Shown: positions 1-7,824, counted from the first letter of the stretch. The stretch is DNA of 64,000 bases from Peredibacter starrii (GCF_034259205.1 NZ_CP139487.1:1984001-2048000), one strand, 5' to 3'. Notes: generated by a model from the letters alone, not told the origin. Translations and numbers: made by a program.

Positions 1-1
1 C

Positions 2-376
2 GCTTTTGCCCGGACAGATGTTAAATATTTAAGAAACTATGATGGTGATACCATAACCTTTGACGTGGGGAAGGTGAGAGTTCTAGGGATTGACACCGCT
101 GAACTTAAGAGCCGTAAACCATGCGAGAAGGAATATGGGAAAGTCGCTCAAATCTTCGTTGAGAAGGAGCTTCGAGCGGCCAAGGAAATTTACCTAACAA
201 ACAACAATAAACGTGATATCTATGGGCGAATTTTGGCAAAGGTCCACTATGACGGAAAAGACCTAGGAGAGGTGCTTCTACGTGAACAGCTGGCCGTGCC
301 TTATGTCCCTAAGAAACGCCAAAAAGTAAATTGGTGTAAGGTGCAGGAGAAGAGAAATGAATCCAAAAAACTTTAA
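2..376 (+). CDS. Thermonuclease (SNase-like), 5' end outside window
   Basis: Staphylococcal-nuclease-fold secreted nuclease, truncated by the window edge. The frame is open from base 2, so the GTG at 65 is internal and not the start. Upstream codons give the SNase signature YDGDTITF, followed by VRVLGIDTAE, matching the family metal-binding Asp and substrate-binding Arg regions; a second family region follows (NKRDIYGRILAKV). The first visible residues, AFA then RTDV, look like the end of a Sec signal peptide and its cleavage site, so the mature enzyme is probably exported and degrades DNA or RNA, as expected in a predator. Its last 20 bases overlap the next gene, suggesting translational coupling. 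Confidence 0.85.
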   Translation, partial: AFARTDVKYLRNYDGDTITFDVGKVRVLGIDTAELKSRKPCEKEYGKVAQIFVEKELRAAKEIYLTNNNKRDIYGRILAKVHYDGKDLGEVLLREQLAVPYVPKKRQKVNWCKVQEKRNESKKL

Positions 377-800
377 ATCAACCAAACGCTTTAGTGGTTT
401 CCCTTGTACCCACCGTCAGTGGCGTGCGGAATCTCACTGTCGTTTTGTTCACGGATACTCTCGTGAATTCTATTTCGAGTTTGAAGGCAAAGAACTCACT
501 AAAGAAGGATGGGTCGTGGATTTCGGGGGCCTAAAAGAAGTGAAGGCCTGGTTGAACTATATGTTTGATCACACGTTTCTGGTTTCGCAAGATGATCCTG
601 CTATGGAAGAGTTTAAGAAACTCGATCAGAGTGGTGTGATTCAACTGCGTGTGTTGCCTAATCCTGGCATGGAAGGCTCTGCTCAGTATGTGTATGAAGA
701 AGCTTCGAAGATTTTAAAGAAGCTTTACGGTGACCGCGTTTGGATCAGTATGGTTCAAGTCAGCGAGAACGAAAATAATTCTGCCATCTTCACTCCATGA
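357..800 (+). CDS. QueD / 6-pyruvoyl-tetrahydropterin synthase-like protein with altered zinc site
   Basis: 147 residues, close to the size of bacterial QueD (6-carboxytetrahydropterin synthase, queuosine pathway). Seen: a CxxxH pair (C28, H32) in the place of the catalytic Cys and first HGH histidine, a VVDFGGLK segment, FDHTFLV in place of the LDH motif, and a late Glu in SENENNSA. The usual HGH zinc ligands read HGY here, so the third zinc histidine is a tyrosine. That may mean a non-queuosine pterin role or a changed metal site. The gene overlaps SNase by 20 nt and the next gene by 4 nt, so it is mid-operon. Family assignment is good; the exact reaction is open. Confidence 0.7.
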   Translation: MNPKNFKSTKRFSGFPCTHRQWRAESHCRFVHGYSREFYFEFEGKELTKEGWVVDFGGLKEVKAWLNYMFDHTFLVSQDDPAMEEFKKLDQSGVIQLRVLPNPGMEGSAQYVYEEASKILKKLYGDRVWISMVQVSENENNSAIFTP

Positions 801-1438
801 GTTTTTGGGACCGCTTCGAACCTTCATCTTGTTATCCAGACAAGTGCCAGTGTGAGGCGGTCCAGGACGCTTTAATCCGTCAACCATCGTCTTTTTGGTC
901 GTCCCTTGCTTATGTGGTAGCGGGTCTCGCTATCTACCGTGAAATCGAAAATAAAACCCATGAATTGAAGATGTGGGCGGGTGTTTGCTGCCTCATGGGT
1001 CTGTCGAGCATGTTCGGTCATGGGAGTTTCATTAGAGTTTCTTTGGCGCTCGACTTTGCTTCGATTGTTTTGGTTTTGAGCTTCTTTGCCTTATTGAATT
1101 ATCTCAGAAAGTTCTCGGTACTGAAGATCATGGGCTTTTTTAGCGCGTATTACGTGGCACTTTTCATGGCCATGTATCAGCTAGGGAAGTGGCCCAAGAT
1201 AGGAGCGTGCCTGGCGATCTTTGCGGTCTCATTGGGTGAGGTCGCTAAAAGAAAAGTCGATAAGAATTTATTCTTATGCCTGGGAATTCTGGCCCTATCG
1301 TTTGGCTTTTTCGTTATCGATGAAATGCACCTGGGATGTGATCCCCATAGTCTCTTTCAGTTTCACTCTCTGTGGCATTTAGGCACAGGTCTTTCGATGT
1401 ATTTCTATGGCAAATGGCGTTTCACAAACGCTGTTTGA
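797..1438 (+). CDS. CREST-superfamily membrane hydrolase (alkaline ceramidase-like)
   Basis: 213 residues with about six to seven hydrophobic segments. The family hallmarks are visible in order: an early acidic and Asn/Ser-rich lumenal segment (CQCEAVQDAL...SFWSSLAY), an HGS histidine after the second membrane segment, an Asp in LALDFASI, and a terminal DPHSLFQFHSLWH block carrying the paired zinc histidines. Known members are metal-dependent amide hydrolases acting on ceramides or related lipids, or are receptors. In this context it may act on membrane lipids. ATG overlaps the QueD-like stop (ATGA). Its 3' end overlaps the convergent HNH gene by 17 nt. Confidence 0.7.
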   Translation: MSFWDRFEPSSCYPDKCQCEAVQDALIRQPSSFWSSLAYVVAGLAIYREIENKTHELKMWAGVCCLMGLSSMFGHGSFIRVSLALDFASIVLVLSFFALLNYLRKFSVLKIMGFFSAYYVALFMAMYQLGKWPKIGACLAIFAVSLGEVAKRKVDKNLFLCLGILALSFGFFVIDEMHLGCDPHSLFQFHSLWHLGTGLSMYFYGKWRFTNAV

Positions 1439-2222
1439 TTCTTTGCCTCTGATTGCAGTTTCTGCAGAGTAATCTCAAATTGTCTTTTGTGGTTTTACCT
1501 CCGTGGGCGAATGGGGTGATGTGGTCGAATTCGAGCCCATAGATGCTGCCGCAGAGCTGGCATTTCTGGTCTCTTTGGTAGACTTCTTTTTTAATTAAAG
1601 AAGGTACATATCTTGGATTATCTGAAGTCTGCATCTTTAATGCTTTTAATTTAAACTTTTGAGTTTTAATATCTTCGACTGCGATAGTGAATACTCTTTT
1701 CCAAAAGTCTGGCGAATGTGCCAGTAGACCTCGTAGCTCATCGTAGAGCGAAAGTTCCTCTTCTGTAAGTATAATGTTTAGGCGAGGAAGTGGTTTTGTT
1801 TGTTTTTCTGGATTAATGATTTCCAAGAGTGTCTTTTCACAGGTCCTGGCGGATGTATTTTCAATTGATGCGAGGATTTCCTTTTTAAAACTTTTATCCG
1901 TTATGTTTTCCTGCTTAAAAGTATCAGATGCTTTGGCAATGTTTGAAATATTCAATTCACCACTTTCGATTTTTTCCTCGATTTCTGGAATCTCTTCTAG
2001 CATTCTTGCAGCTTTGATTCTTCTAATCGCTGACGAATCAGAAAAGCCCAGCTCTTGAACGACGTAACTGAATAAAGAAGGATAGCCTAGTTCCGAGAAA
2101 AGCTTTCTTCTCTCTATTTCTCGAATATGGTGAAGGAGTTCGGCAGTGACTTTTCTATAAGTCGCTGCGAGTTTTTTGGTGTCGGTCAGAAGTACTTTGT
2201 CTGTGAGATGTTTCAGATTCAT
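1422..2222 (-). CDS. HNH endonuclease domain protein
   Basis: The C-terminal 60 residues hold a classic HNH nuclease: CQLCG zinc knuckle, then LEFDHITPFAHGG, then NLRLLCRNCNQRQ with the second CxxC. The N-terminal 180 residues are charged and helical (IREIERRKLFSELG...), a layout I associate with multicopy HNH proteins of Bdellovibrio-like genomes. I prefer the ATG at 2222 over one 15 nt upstream because AGGAGG lies 4 nt before it. That Shine-Dalgarno is inside a predicted leader hairpin (separate entry). Function could be DNA repair, restriction-like or mobile; no partner genes identify it. Confidence 0.8.
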   Translation of the reverse strand: MNLKHLTDKVLLTDTKKLAATYRKVTAELLHHIREIERRKLFSELGYPSLFSYVVQELGFSDSSAIRRIKAARMLEEIPEIEEKIESGELNISNIAKASDTFKQENITDKSFKKEILASIENTSARTCEKTLLEIINPEKQTKPLPRLNIILTEEELSLYDELRGLLAHSPDFWKRVFTIAVEDIKTQKFKLKALKMQTSDNPRYVPSLIKKEVYQRDQKCQLCGSIYGLEFDHITPFAHGGKTTKDNLRLLCRNCNQRQRIKQRL

Positions 2223-2226
2223 ATTT

Positions 2227-2250
2227 CCTCCTAACATGTTCGTTAAAAGA
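2227..2250 (-). promoter_or_regulatory. Leader hairpin occluding the SD of the HNH gene
   Basis: On the minus strand UCUUUUAAC pairs with GUUAGGAGG across a 6-nt loop: nine consecutive pairs, three of them G.U. The 3' arm is the Shine-Dalgarno AGGAGG of the ATG at 2222. Seen directly by pairing; regulatory role is inferred. Confidence 0.5.
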
Positions 2251-2325
2251 GTTTGATCTTGAAGTACATCTCATGATTTATTTGTTCAATTGTGAATGAC
2301 GCGCTTCCACTTCGACGTCGAAGTC

Positions 2326-3207
2326 TTAAGATAATCGATACTGATCCAACCACGTCAAGAGCTGCGAATCCATTTCGACAGGTACATAGGCAGGAGTATT
2401 CAAAGCATATAAGGCGACAGGAGGATTTAAAGCCTGGGTCCAGCCACGGAAATAGTCTTCAGAGAAATAATGAATCATGGCCGATTTAAGACACTTCAAT
2501 AAATGAACGGCATAGGCATTCATGTCGGCAATGAGATATTCGAATTCGGATGCGAAGGCTTCGTTGCTTAAATCAAAGTAGGCGATGGTTTGATCCAATA
2601 ATCCGTAGAACCCCAGCTGACCCCGGTAACATTCGTTGTGGTAATAAAAATGATCGGCGTGAATCAAGTCATGCATGATGAAACTTAGAGCATCACGCTC
2701 GCCCAGGATATAAGTGGAGAGTCGTTGATCAACGATGGCCGTGACACAGCGGCGACCCATTTTTTGTTGCTTTAAAACTTCCGCAGGATATGGAATGCGG
2801 AACATGAGTTCTAATCCATAGCGACCGGCAGACCACTCAAGTACAGCACGATTTACAGATTCCGGAGTGGATTTCAAAGCAAAGTTCGCGAAGATTTCAT
2901 TCAGAGTTTCAACGCCCTCAAGACGTTTTAAAATATTTGGCTCGAAGGTGAATGGTAAATCTCTCCAAGCGACACCGGATATTTTTAATGAGTTTTTCTT
3001 TGAACCTAACCAGTTGGTGGGGTAGCGGTGAGATAAATACGTGAGTATGTAGGCCGCTACAAAATCCGACCCCGATAGGAGTTTTTGAAACGGAGTCACT
3101 TTGGCCAGAACGAAGGGAGCTTCCGCATGTAACTCTGACTCGGAAACTAACTTCTTCTTAAAACGCCCCGCTCTTGAGGATGATTTAATAGGTAAATTTG
3201 AACTCAT
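2326..3207 (-). CDS. Conserved hypothetical protein with HDxxH motif
   Basis: 293 residues, no signal peptide (starts MSSNLPIKSS, Lys/Arg-rich). I do not recognise the family. The middle has HDLIHADHFYYHNE, a cluster of four histidines with flanking acids that looks like a metal or haem site. The HDxxH part recalls COQ4-type proteins, but the spacing to the next Glu is 9 rather than 11, so I do not claim that family. The C-terminal third is aromatic-rich (SEDYFRGWTQALNPPVALYALN). Transcribed alone, divergent from a 77-residue gene, with 37 nt between them. Confidence 0.65.
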   Translation of the reverse strand: MSSNLPIKSSSRAGRFKKKLVSESELHAEAPFVLAKVTPFQKLLSGSDFVAAYILTYLSHRYPTNWLGSKKNSLKISGVAWRDLPFTFEPNILKRLEGVETLNEIFANFALKSTPESVNRAVLEWSAGRYGLELMFRIPYPAEVLKQQKMGRRCVTAIVDQRLSTYILGERDALSFIMHDLIHADHFYYHNECYRGQLGFYGLLDQTIAYFDLSNEAFASEFEYLIADMNAYAVHLLKCLKSAMIHYFSEDYFRGWTQALNPPVALYALNTPAYVPVEMDSQLLTWLDQYRLS

Positions 3208-3244
3208 ACGATATCATTTAACATATTGGTCCAAGGAGGGAAAT

Positions 3245-3478
3245 ATGATTTGGGATAGTTTAGAAAGATGTTGGAGACAGGGTGGCCGTAAGAACGTAAA
3301 AGTACGTTTCAATGACTGGACTCACCAAATTAAGTATTTCATGATCATGGGCGAGTCATCAGACGGAAAACGTTTTGTAGGTGTGCTCGACACTGGAGAA
3401 AAAATCAGCTTTTACAAAAAGTCTCGTGGTTGGATGCTTTATTACCCTGAGTCTGAATTTCAGGCGCACGCGGTTTAG
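3245..3478 (+). CDS. Small hypothetical protein, 77 aa
   Basis: The frame is open further upstream, but AAGGAGGG lies just before ATG 3245, and an earlier start would run through the divergent neighbour, so I choose 3245. The protein is basic and Trp/Tyr-rich (MIWDSLERCWRQGG, then a WTHQIKYFMIMGE region) with a compact beta-rich look and no signal peptide. Its 3' end overlaps the convergent DUF4442 gene by 4 nt. Function unknown. Confidence 0.65.
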   Translation: MIWDSLERCWRQGGRKNVKVRFNDWTHQIKYFMIMGESSDGKRFVGVLDTGEKISFYKKSRGWMLYYPESEFQAHAV

Positions 3479-3927
3479 GTCGATTTTCTTCTGATATAAA
3501 GAACCTTATCGACGTCTGCAATGAGCTTTCCATCCTTGTCTTTGATTTCAACTTTAAAAATGTAGTCCATTTTATTCTGGGTCGCGAGAGTGGCCTGGAT
3601 TTCTTCTAAATGAGCATCGGTGAGATTGAAATCGGCGTACACTGTGCCACGGCCGGGCTTTCTGAAATTAATCGTCGCGGCCTTGTCCCACACAATGTAG
3701 TCACGGCCAAGATTTTTAATCAGCATCAACATGTACCACGGATCAACCATGGCATAGAGAGAACCGCCGAACTGAGTTCCCATGTAGTTCTTATTGTAAA
3801 AGGTGAGCTTCATCGACACGCGAGCGTGACGATAATCTTTTGTCATCTTCTGAAGACGAACGCCGGCACCAACAAATGGGCCGTAGAAGTTAATGATTTT
3901 CTCTAAGAACAATTGTCTTAGTCTCAT
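3475..3927 (-). CDS. DUF4442 hotdog-fold thioesterase-like protein
   Basis: 150 residues with the hotdog pattern: a central helix region GTQFGGSLYAMVDPWYMLML followed by DKAATINFRKPGRG and a final KVLYI strand. DUF4442 proteins are probable acyl-CoA/acyl-ACP thioesterases. It overlaps the upstream PaaI-like gene by 4 nt and that one overlaps the TetR gene by 4 nt, so all three are one transcript in a fatty-acyl module. Substrate is not predictable from sequence. Confidence 0.75.
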   Translation of the reverse strand: MRLRQLFLEKIINFYGPFVGAGVRLQKMTKDYRHARVSMKLTFYNKNYMGTQFGGSLYAMVDPWYMLMLIKNLGRDYIVWDKAATINFRKPGRGTVYADFNLTDAHLEEIQATLATQNKMDYIFKVEIKDKDGKLIADVDKVLYIRRKST

Positions 3928-4358
3928 GATAGCACCTTAACGTGAGTTTCAGCGTGGGCCATGAGTTCACCCTTAGGTGATTTCACATCGGCACGCATGA
4001 AAATAAAGTTTTTTGTTTTCTTTAAAACCTGGGCCTCGATTGTACAATGGCCCATCTCTTCCGTGAAGGATGTTAAGAAGGTCACATTCATAGAAATTGT
4101 TAAACAAGGGCCTTGGGCCGTGATGTAGGACAATGGCCCGAATACATCATCGATACAACCAGCAAGGATTCCACCTTGGTAAACGCCAACAGGATTTGTG
4201 AATTGTTTTTGGAAAGGAATCTTCGCCACCATTCTCTCACCAGGAACGATTTCCAGGAATTCATGTCCCAAGGAAAGCATTGAGGGAGGAGGAAGCTGGA
4301 GCTTTCCTTCTTTGTTAAAGTGCTTTAAACCGTCTAACCATTTTTGATGTACGCTCAT
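3924..4358 (-). CDS. PaaI/4HBT-family hotdog thioesterase
   Basis: 144 residues. The hotdog helix motif appears as NPVGVYQGGILAGCIDDVFG, with the usual Gly-Gly and an Asp in the helix that serves as catalytic acid in PaaI-type thioesterases. It is followed by TISMNVTFL strands. Likely hydrolyses acyl-CoA in the cytoplasm. Translationally coupled to the regulator upstream and DUF4442 downstream (4-nt overlaps each side). Confidence 0.75.
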   Translation of the reverse strand: MSVHQKWLDGLKHFNKEGKLQLPPPSMLSLGHEFLEIVPGERMVAKIPFQKQFTNPVGVYQGGILAGCIDDVFGPLSYITAQGPCLTISMNVTFLTSFTEEMGHCTIEAQVLKKTKNFIFMRADVKSPKGELMAHAETHVKVLS

Positions 4359-4903
4359 GCTTTAATACTCTTTAAATAAGATTTTAAGTTTTTCTTCCCG
4401 AGATTCGGGTCACCTGTAATACGCGCCAACTGCAAGCTGCCTTGAAGTAAAGACATGGTACAGATAACGGCCTCTCCTCGAGGAATAGAAATATCCATCT
4501 GCTTGAATAATGAATTTAACCAGTCTTTTTGAAGTTCATGTAGTTTTTTAATTTCAGTTTGAAGATCCGGATCGACCTGCTGCCACTCAAGACTTAAAGC
4601 ACCCACTGGACACACACGTTGCTTCTCACTGATCCAGCGAGTGAGGGTCTCCGCATATTGCATGATCTGTTTTTCAGGGGCCAGGTGATTGTATTTCTCG
4701 ACCCAGGCGATGAAGGCATTTTGATAAAAGCGATACAGTTCAATGGCGAGGGCATTTTTAGAAGGGTAGTGATGGAAGACGCTCGCCTTCTTGATGTTTA
4801 AAGACGCGGCCAGCTCTTGCAAACTAAAGCCGTTTAGTCCCTTGCTAAGGAGCATGCGGCTAGCTTCATGTAATAATTCGGTTTTAGTATTGGGTATGGA
4901 CAT
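4355..4903 (-). CDS. TetR/AcrR-family transcriptional repressor of the acyl-CoA module
   Basis: 182 residues. The N-terminal HTH is clear: GFSLQELAASLNIKKASVFHHYPSKNALA. The C-terminal helical part would bind the inducer, plausibly an acyl-CoA. It leads a three-gene operon with two thioesterases and faces a thiolase gene. A perfect palindrome typical of TetR regulators lies in the intergenic region, so auto-repression and repression of the divergent thiolase operon is the simplest model. AGGTCCTCC-like SD complement is visible before the start. Confidence 0.85.
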   Translation of the reverse strand: MSIPNTKTELLHEASRMLLSKGLNGFSLQELAASLNIKKASVFHHYPSKNALAIELYRFYQNAFIAWVEKYNHLAPEKQIMQYAETLTRWISEKQRVCPVGALSLEWQQVDPDLQTEIKKLHELQKDWLNSLFKQMDISIPRGEAVICTMSLLQGSLQLARITGDPNLGKKNLKSYLKSIKA

Positions 4904-4937
4904 TTATCAGGTCCTCCATTAAAATGAAGTATACCCT

Positions 4938-4951
4938 ACCGACCGGTCGGT
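4938..4951. promoter_or_regulatory. TetR-type operator palindrome
   Basis: ACCGACCGGTCGGT is a perfect 14-bp inverted repeat 34 bp upstream of the TetR start and 17 bp upstream of the thiolase ATG at 4969. This sequence class is the well-known operator of many TetR-family fatty-acid and solvent-response repressors. Placement between the divergent genes supports control of both. Confidence 0.85.
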
Positions 4952-4968
4952 TGTCAAAAAGGAACGTT

Positions 4969-6234
4969 ATGAGAAAAGTGGCAATTTTAGGTGGTTCAAG
5001 AACTCCCTTCGTAAAATCAATGACGAGCTATCAAGGGCTCTCAAACCAAACCATGCTGACAGCGGCGATGAATGATTTGGTTAATAAAACAAATTTAAAA
5101 GGCAAACTACTTGGTGACGTGATCGCGGGAACCGTGATGAATCACCCGTTTGACTATAACCTTACTCGTGAAGTGGTACTGGGAACTGAACTTGATCCAA
5201 GAACTCCGGGCCTTAACATCCAGCGTGCTTGTGGTACTGGTCTTGAGGCCGCAAATCTTGTGGCACTAAAAATTGCCGCGGGCCAGATGGAGTCCGGTAT
5301 CGCGGGTGGTTCAGATACAAACTCTGATATTCCATTCGTGGGTCAGCGTCGTTTGACTCACTTTATGATTAAGCTTCAAAACGCCAAGACCTTAACTGAT
5401 AAACTAAAAATTCTTTCAAGCTTTAATCCAAAAATGCTTAAGCCTGAGATTCCGGCGGTGAAAGAACCTCGTACAGGTCTATCGATGGGTGAGCACACTG
5501 AACTTATGGTGAAAGAGTGGGGCATCACTCGTGAAGCGCAAGACCAACTTGCTCTTGAATCGCATCAGAAAGCAGCGAAGGCCTATGAAGAAGGTTTTTA
5601 TGACGATCTCATTATTAACTTTCAGGGTCTGAAGAAAGATGCATTCACACGCAAAGACACTTCATTAGAAAAACTCGGAAAGTTAAAACCTGCATTTGAT
5701 TTTAGCGGTAAAGGCTCTCTCACTGCAGGGAACTCAACTCCTTTAACAGATGGCGCTTCAGTTGTTCTTATGGGCTCAGAAGAATTTGCCAAAGAAAATA
5801 ATCTGGAAGTTATGGCCTACTTTAAAGATGCGGAAGTCGCAGCAGTGGACTTTGTTCACGGTGAAGGACTTCTGATGGGGCCAACAATTGCAGTCTCTCG
5901 TCTTCTGGAAAGAAATAATCTTACTCTTCAAGATTTTGATTTCTACGAAATCCATGAGGCCTTCGCAGGACAAGTTCTGTGTACGTTAAAGGCCTGGGAA
6001 GATCCAGCTTACTGTAAGCGTGTGCTTGGTCGCGATAAGGCGATGGGATCAATTGATCGCAATAAGATGAATGTGAAGGGTGGTTCACTTGCAGTAGGTC
6101 ACCCATTCGCAGCAACTGGTGGACGAATTGTGGCAGCGGCCGGAAAAATTTTAAAAGAGGCAGGTAAGGGCCGACTACTCGTTTCGGTTTGTACAGCAGG
6201 TGGTATGGGAGTTGCGGCCATTATTGAGAGGTAA
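4969..6234 (+). CDS. Acetyl-CoA C-acyltransferase (thiolase, FadI-like)
   Basis: 421 residues from ATG 4969, chosen because AAGGA precedes it and the family start KVAILGGSRTPF follows; an upstream ATG would lie across the operator. Catalytic residues visible: nucleophile C88 in QRACGTG, the NEAF-type EIHEAFAGQ, GHPFAATGGR with the catalytic His, and CTAGGMG with the second Cys. It cleaves 3-ketoacyl-CoA in beta-oxidation. The TetR operator sits 17 bp upstream. The next gene (thioesterase) begins 3 nt after the stop, so they share a transcript. This is distinct from the fadA at 33 kb. Confidence 0.9.
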   Translation: MRKVAILGGSRTPFVKSMTSYQGLSNQTMLTAAMNDLVNKTNLKGKLLGDVIAGTVMNHPFDYNLTREVVLGTELDPRTPGLNIQRACGTGLEAANLVALKIAAGQMESGIAGGSDTNSDIPFVGQRRLTHFMIKLQNAKTLTDKLKILSSFNPKMLKPEIPAVKEPRTGLSMGEHTELMVKEWGITREAQDQLALESHQKAAKAYEEGFYDDLIINFQGLKKDAFTRKDTSLEKLGKLKPAFDFSGKGSLTAGNSTPLTDGASVVLMGSEEFAKENNLEVMAYFKDAEVAAVDFVHGEGLLMGPTIAVSRLLERNNLTLQDFDFYEIHEAFAGQVLCTLKAWEDPAYCKRVLGRDKAMGSIDRNKMNVKGGSLAVGHPFAATGGRIVAAAGKILKEAGKGRLLVSVCTAGGMGVAAIIER

Positions 6235-6237
6235 TGT

Positions 6238-6759
6238 ATGCACATGATCTTCAGAACAATTCTCATTTTTTTGAAGAAGCGCTTTCTTACTAAAACGCAG
6301 TTTAGCGAAAAGACCGTTATTAACATGCGAGTTCTTCCAACAGATTTGGATCTACTCTGGCACGTTAATAACGGTGTCTATTTCTCCTTCATGGACTTTG
6401 GCCGCTGGGACATGATCTTCCGCAATGGGGTCTATGATTTGGCCATGAAAAATGGTTGGTATTCAGTTGTGGCGGGAGAGACCATCAAGTTTAAAAAATC
6501 TTTGGAACTCTGGGACAAGTTTCAGCTTGAGACCCAAATCATGGGCTACGATGATAAATATTTTTTTATCCAACAGCGATTTGTAAAAAATGGCGAGCTT
6601 ATGGCCACCGGACTTGTGAAAGTTCGCTTCCTTAAACGAAAAGGTGGAACAGTTTCTACCCAGGAAGTGATGGATCTCTTCAAAGACCAAGAGCTTCAGA
6701 ACCGCGCACAAGAACTCAGCGCAGAGTGGTATGGAATCGAGAGTAAATATTTAGCGTAG
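6238..6759 (+). CDS. Acyl-CoA thioesterase, 4HBT/THEM6-like
   Basis: 173 residues. Hotdog motif TDLDLLWHVNNGVYFSFMD matches the D...HVNNG active region of FadM/YbgC/THEM6-type thioesterases. A short basic hydrophobic N-terminus (MIFRTILIFLKKRFL) may associate with membrane. Starts 3 nt after the thiolase stop and is expected to be co-expressed under the TetR operator. Likely removes CoA from intermediates that block beta-oxidation. Confidence 0.8.
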   Translation: MHMIFRTILIFLKKRFLTKTQFSEKTVINMRVLPTDLDLLWHVNNGVYFSFMDFGRWDMIFRNGVYDLAMKNGWYSVVAGETIKFKKSLELWDKFQLETQIMGYDDKYFFIQQRFVKNGELMATGLVKVRFLKRKGGTVSTQEVMDLFKDQELQNRAQELSAEWYGIESKYLA

Positions 6760-6792
6760 GTCTTTTGGCCACATTTAAGTCATGAAATCCTT

Positions 6793-6836
6793 CCTCTTTT
6801 GTTAGAAATTTCTGCTGTTAATTCTAACAAAAGAGG
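6793..6836 (+). promoter_or_regulatory. 15-bp leader hairpin occluding the SD of the first tandem paralogue
   Basis: CCTCTTTTGTTAGAA (6793-6807) is the exact reverse complement of TTCTAACAAAAGAGG (6822-6836); loop of 14 nt. The 3' arm contains the Shine-Dalgarno AAGAGG for ATG 6841. No U-tract follows on either strand, so it is not a normal terminator. Confidence 0.7.
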
Positions 6837-6840
6837 GAAT

Positions 6841-7284
6841 ATGAAATTGATCGTCCTGACTCTTGTTTTTCTTCTCTGGTCTGTTGCTCGCGCTGATGAA
6901 ACTGTTGTAGCAGAAGTTCGTGCTGGTTTCTGGAGAACAGAAGCAACTCCCATGTTTGAAATTAACCGCGATCAAGGAAGAGCTTGGGTGACGATCAAAG
7001 CTTGGGATGCAAGTCAGGCCCGTCGAGATCGCTACTACAGTTACTACCGTCAACTTGTTCCAGGACTTACATTCGATAAAGAATCTTCAACCATTGTTTA
7101 TGAAAAAGATGGTGCTATAACGACTTGTGCCAAAGTTGAATCCCGTGGCCGCTCCATTTTTCGTTGGGACTACATTCAACCAACAAATTGTGAGTTAAAA
7201 CTTAAAAAAGTCATGAGAGATTATGACGATGGATTTGAAATCAGACGCATCGAAATGATGCAGGTGCTTTTGAACGTTCTCTAG
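6841..7284 (+). CDS. Exported two-Cys paralogue family, member 1
   Basis: 147 residues from ATG 6841 (GAGGG just upstream). Signal peptide MKLIVLTLVFLLWSVARA then DETVV. The mature part shares a pattern with the next four genes: VxEV.., then FEINRDQGRAWVT, then PGLTFDKESSTIVYEKDG, then TTCAKVESRGRSIFRW and TNCELKLKK. The two cysteines are conserved in all five and could form a disulfide in the periplasm. I know no named family for this. It is the most diverged member along with member 5. Confidence 0.8.
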   Translation: MKLIVLTLVFLLWSVARADETVVAEVRAGFWRTEATPMFEINRDQGRAWVTIKAWDASQARRDRYYSYYRQLVPGLTFDKESSTIVYEKDGAITTCAKVESRGRSIFRWDYIQPTNCELKLKKVMRDYDDGFEIRRIEMMQVLLNVL

Positions 7285-7332
7285 TGTTTTCTTTTGTAAT
7301 CAGTTCGTAAAATTTTGTATCTACAGAGACAG

Positions 7333-7377
7333 ACCTCTTTGTTAATGGTGTTTCTTTTTTAACCATTACTAAGAGGT
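7333..7377 (+). promoter_or_regulatory. Leader hairpin occluding the SD of paralogue 2
   Basis: ACCTCTT (7333-7339) pairs with AAGAGGT (7371-7377), and TAATGGT (7343-7349) pairs with ACCATTA (7362-7368), with a small internal loop between the two helices. The SD AAGAGG for ATG 7383 lies in the outer helix. Confidence 0.6.
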
Positions 7378-7382
7378 TTGTT

Positions 7383-7811
7383 ATGAAAAAGTTGGCCCTA
7401 TCTTTCGCCCTTCTTCTTGTTTCTTCAGCTCACGCATCAGTTGTTCTTGAAACTGGTACAGTGTCAATGAGCCATAAAACTGAAGCTAAATTCGAAATCA
7501 ACAGAAAGAACGACACTGCATGGGTTGTTCTTCAGCAAACTGTTCGTAAGCACGGTGGTCGTGGTGATGTTCGTGACATCGTTTACGAAGAGAAAGCAAA
7601 CGTTGAAGGTCTTTCTTTCGATGCTGCCACAAACACTGTTGTTCTAGTTAAAGACGGTGCTCTTCTTGAGTGCGCGACTGTTGAGCTACGTGGAATTTCA
7701 ATCTTCCGTTACAACAAAATTACTCCAACAGGATGTAAGCTTGTAACTAAGAGAGTTCCAAGAGCGAACAGCCGTTTCACGAACACACAAGTTCACCTTA
7801 TCACTGAGTAA
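7383..7811 (+). CDS. Exported two-Cys paralogue family, member 2
   Basis: 142 residues, signal peptide MKKLALSFALLLVSSAHA, mature N-terminus SVVLETG. Conserved blocks as in the other members: FEINRKNDTAWVVL, VEGLSFDAATNTVVLVKDG, LECATVELRGISIFRY, TPTGCKLV, ending in the shared TQVHLI. Likely periplasmic or secreted beta-rich domain. Followed by a strong UUCG-loop terminator, so members 1 and 2 could be one unit or two. Function unknown. Confidence 0.8.
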   Translation: MKKLALSFALLLVSSAHASVVLETGTVSMSHKTEAKFEINRKNDTAWVVLQQTVRKHGGRGDVRDIVYEEKANVEGLSFDAATNTVVLVKDGALLECATVELRGISIFRYNKITPTGCKLVTKRVPRANSRFTNTQVHLITE

Positions 7812-7824
7812 TTCTTCTCTGACA

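Noticed and set aside
3101-3244. Earlier start for the 77-aa protein
   Set aside because: It would run antisense over the start of the 3207 gene; ATG 3245 has AAGGAGGG.
4924-4968. Upstream ATG for the thiolase
   Set aside because: It would place the TetR operator inside the coding region; ATG 4969 has an SD and the family N-terminus.
6793-6836. Terminator for the thioesterase gene
   Set aside because: No U-tract after the stem on either strand, and the 3' arm is the SD of the next gene.
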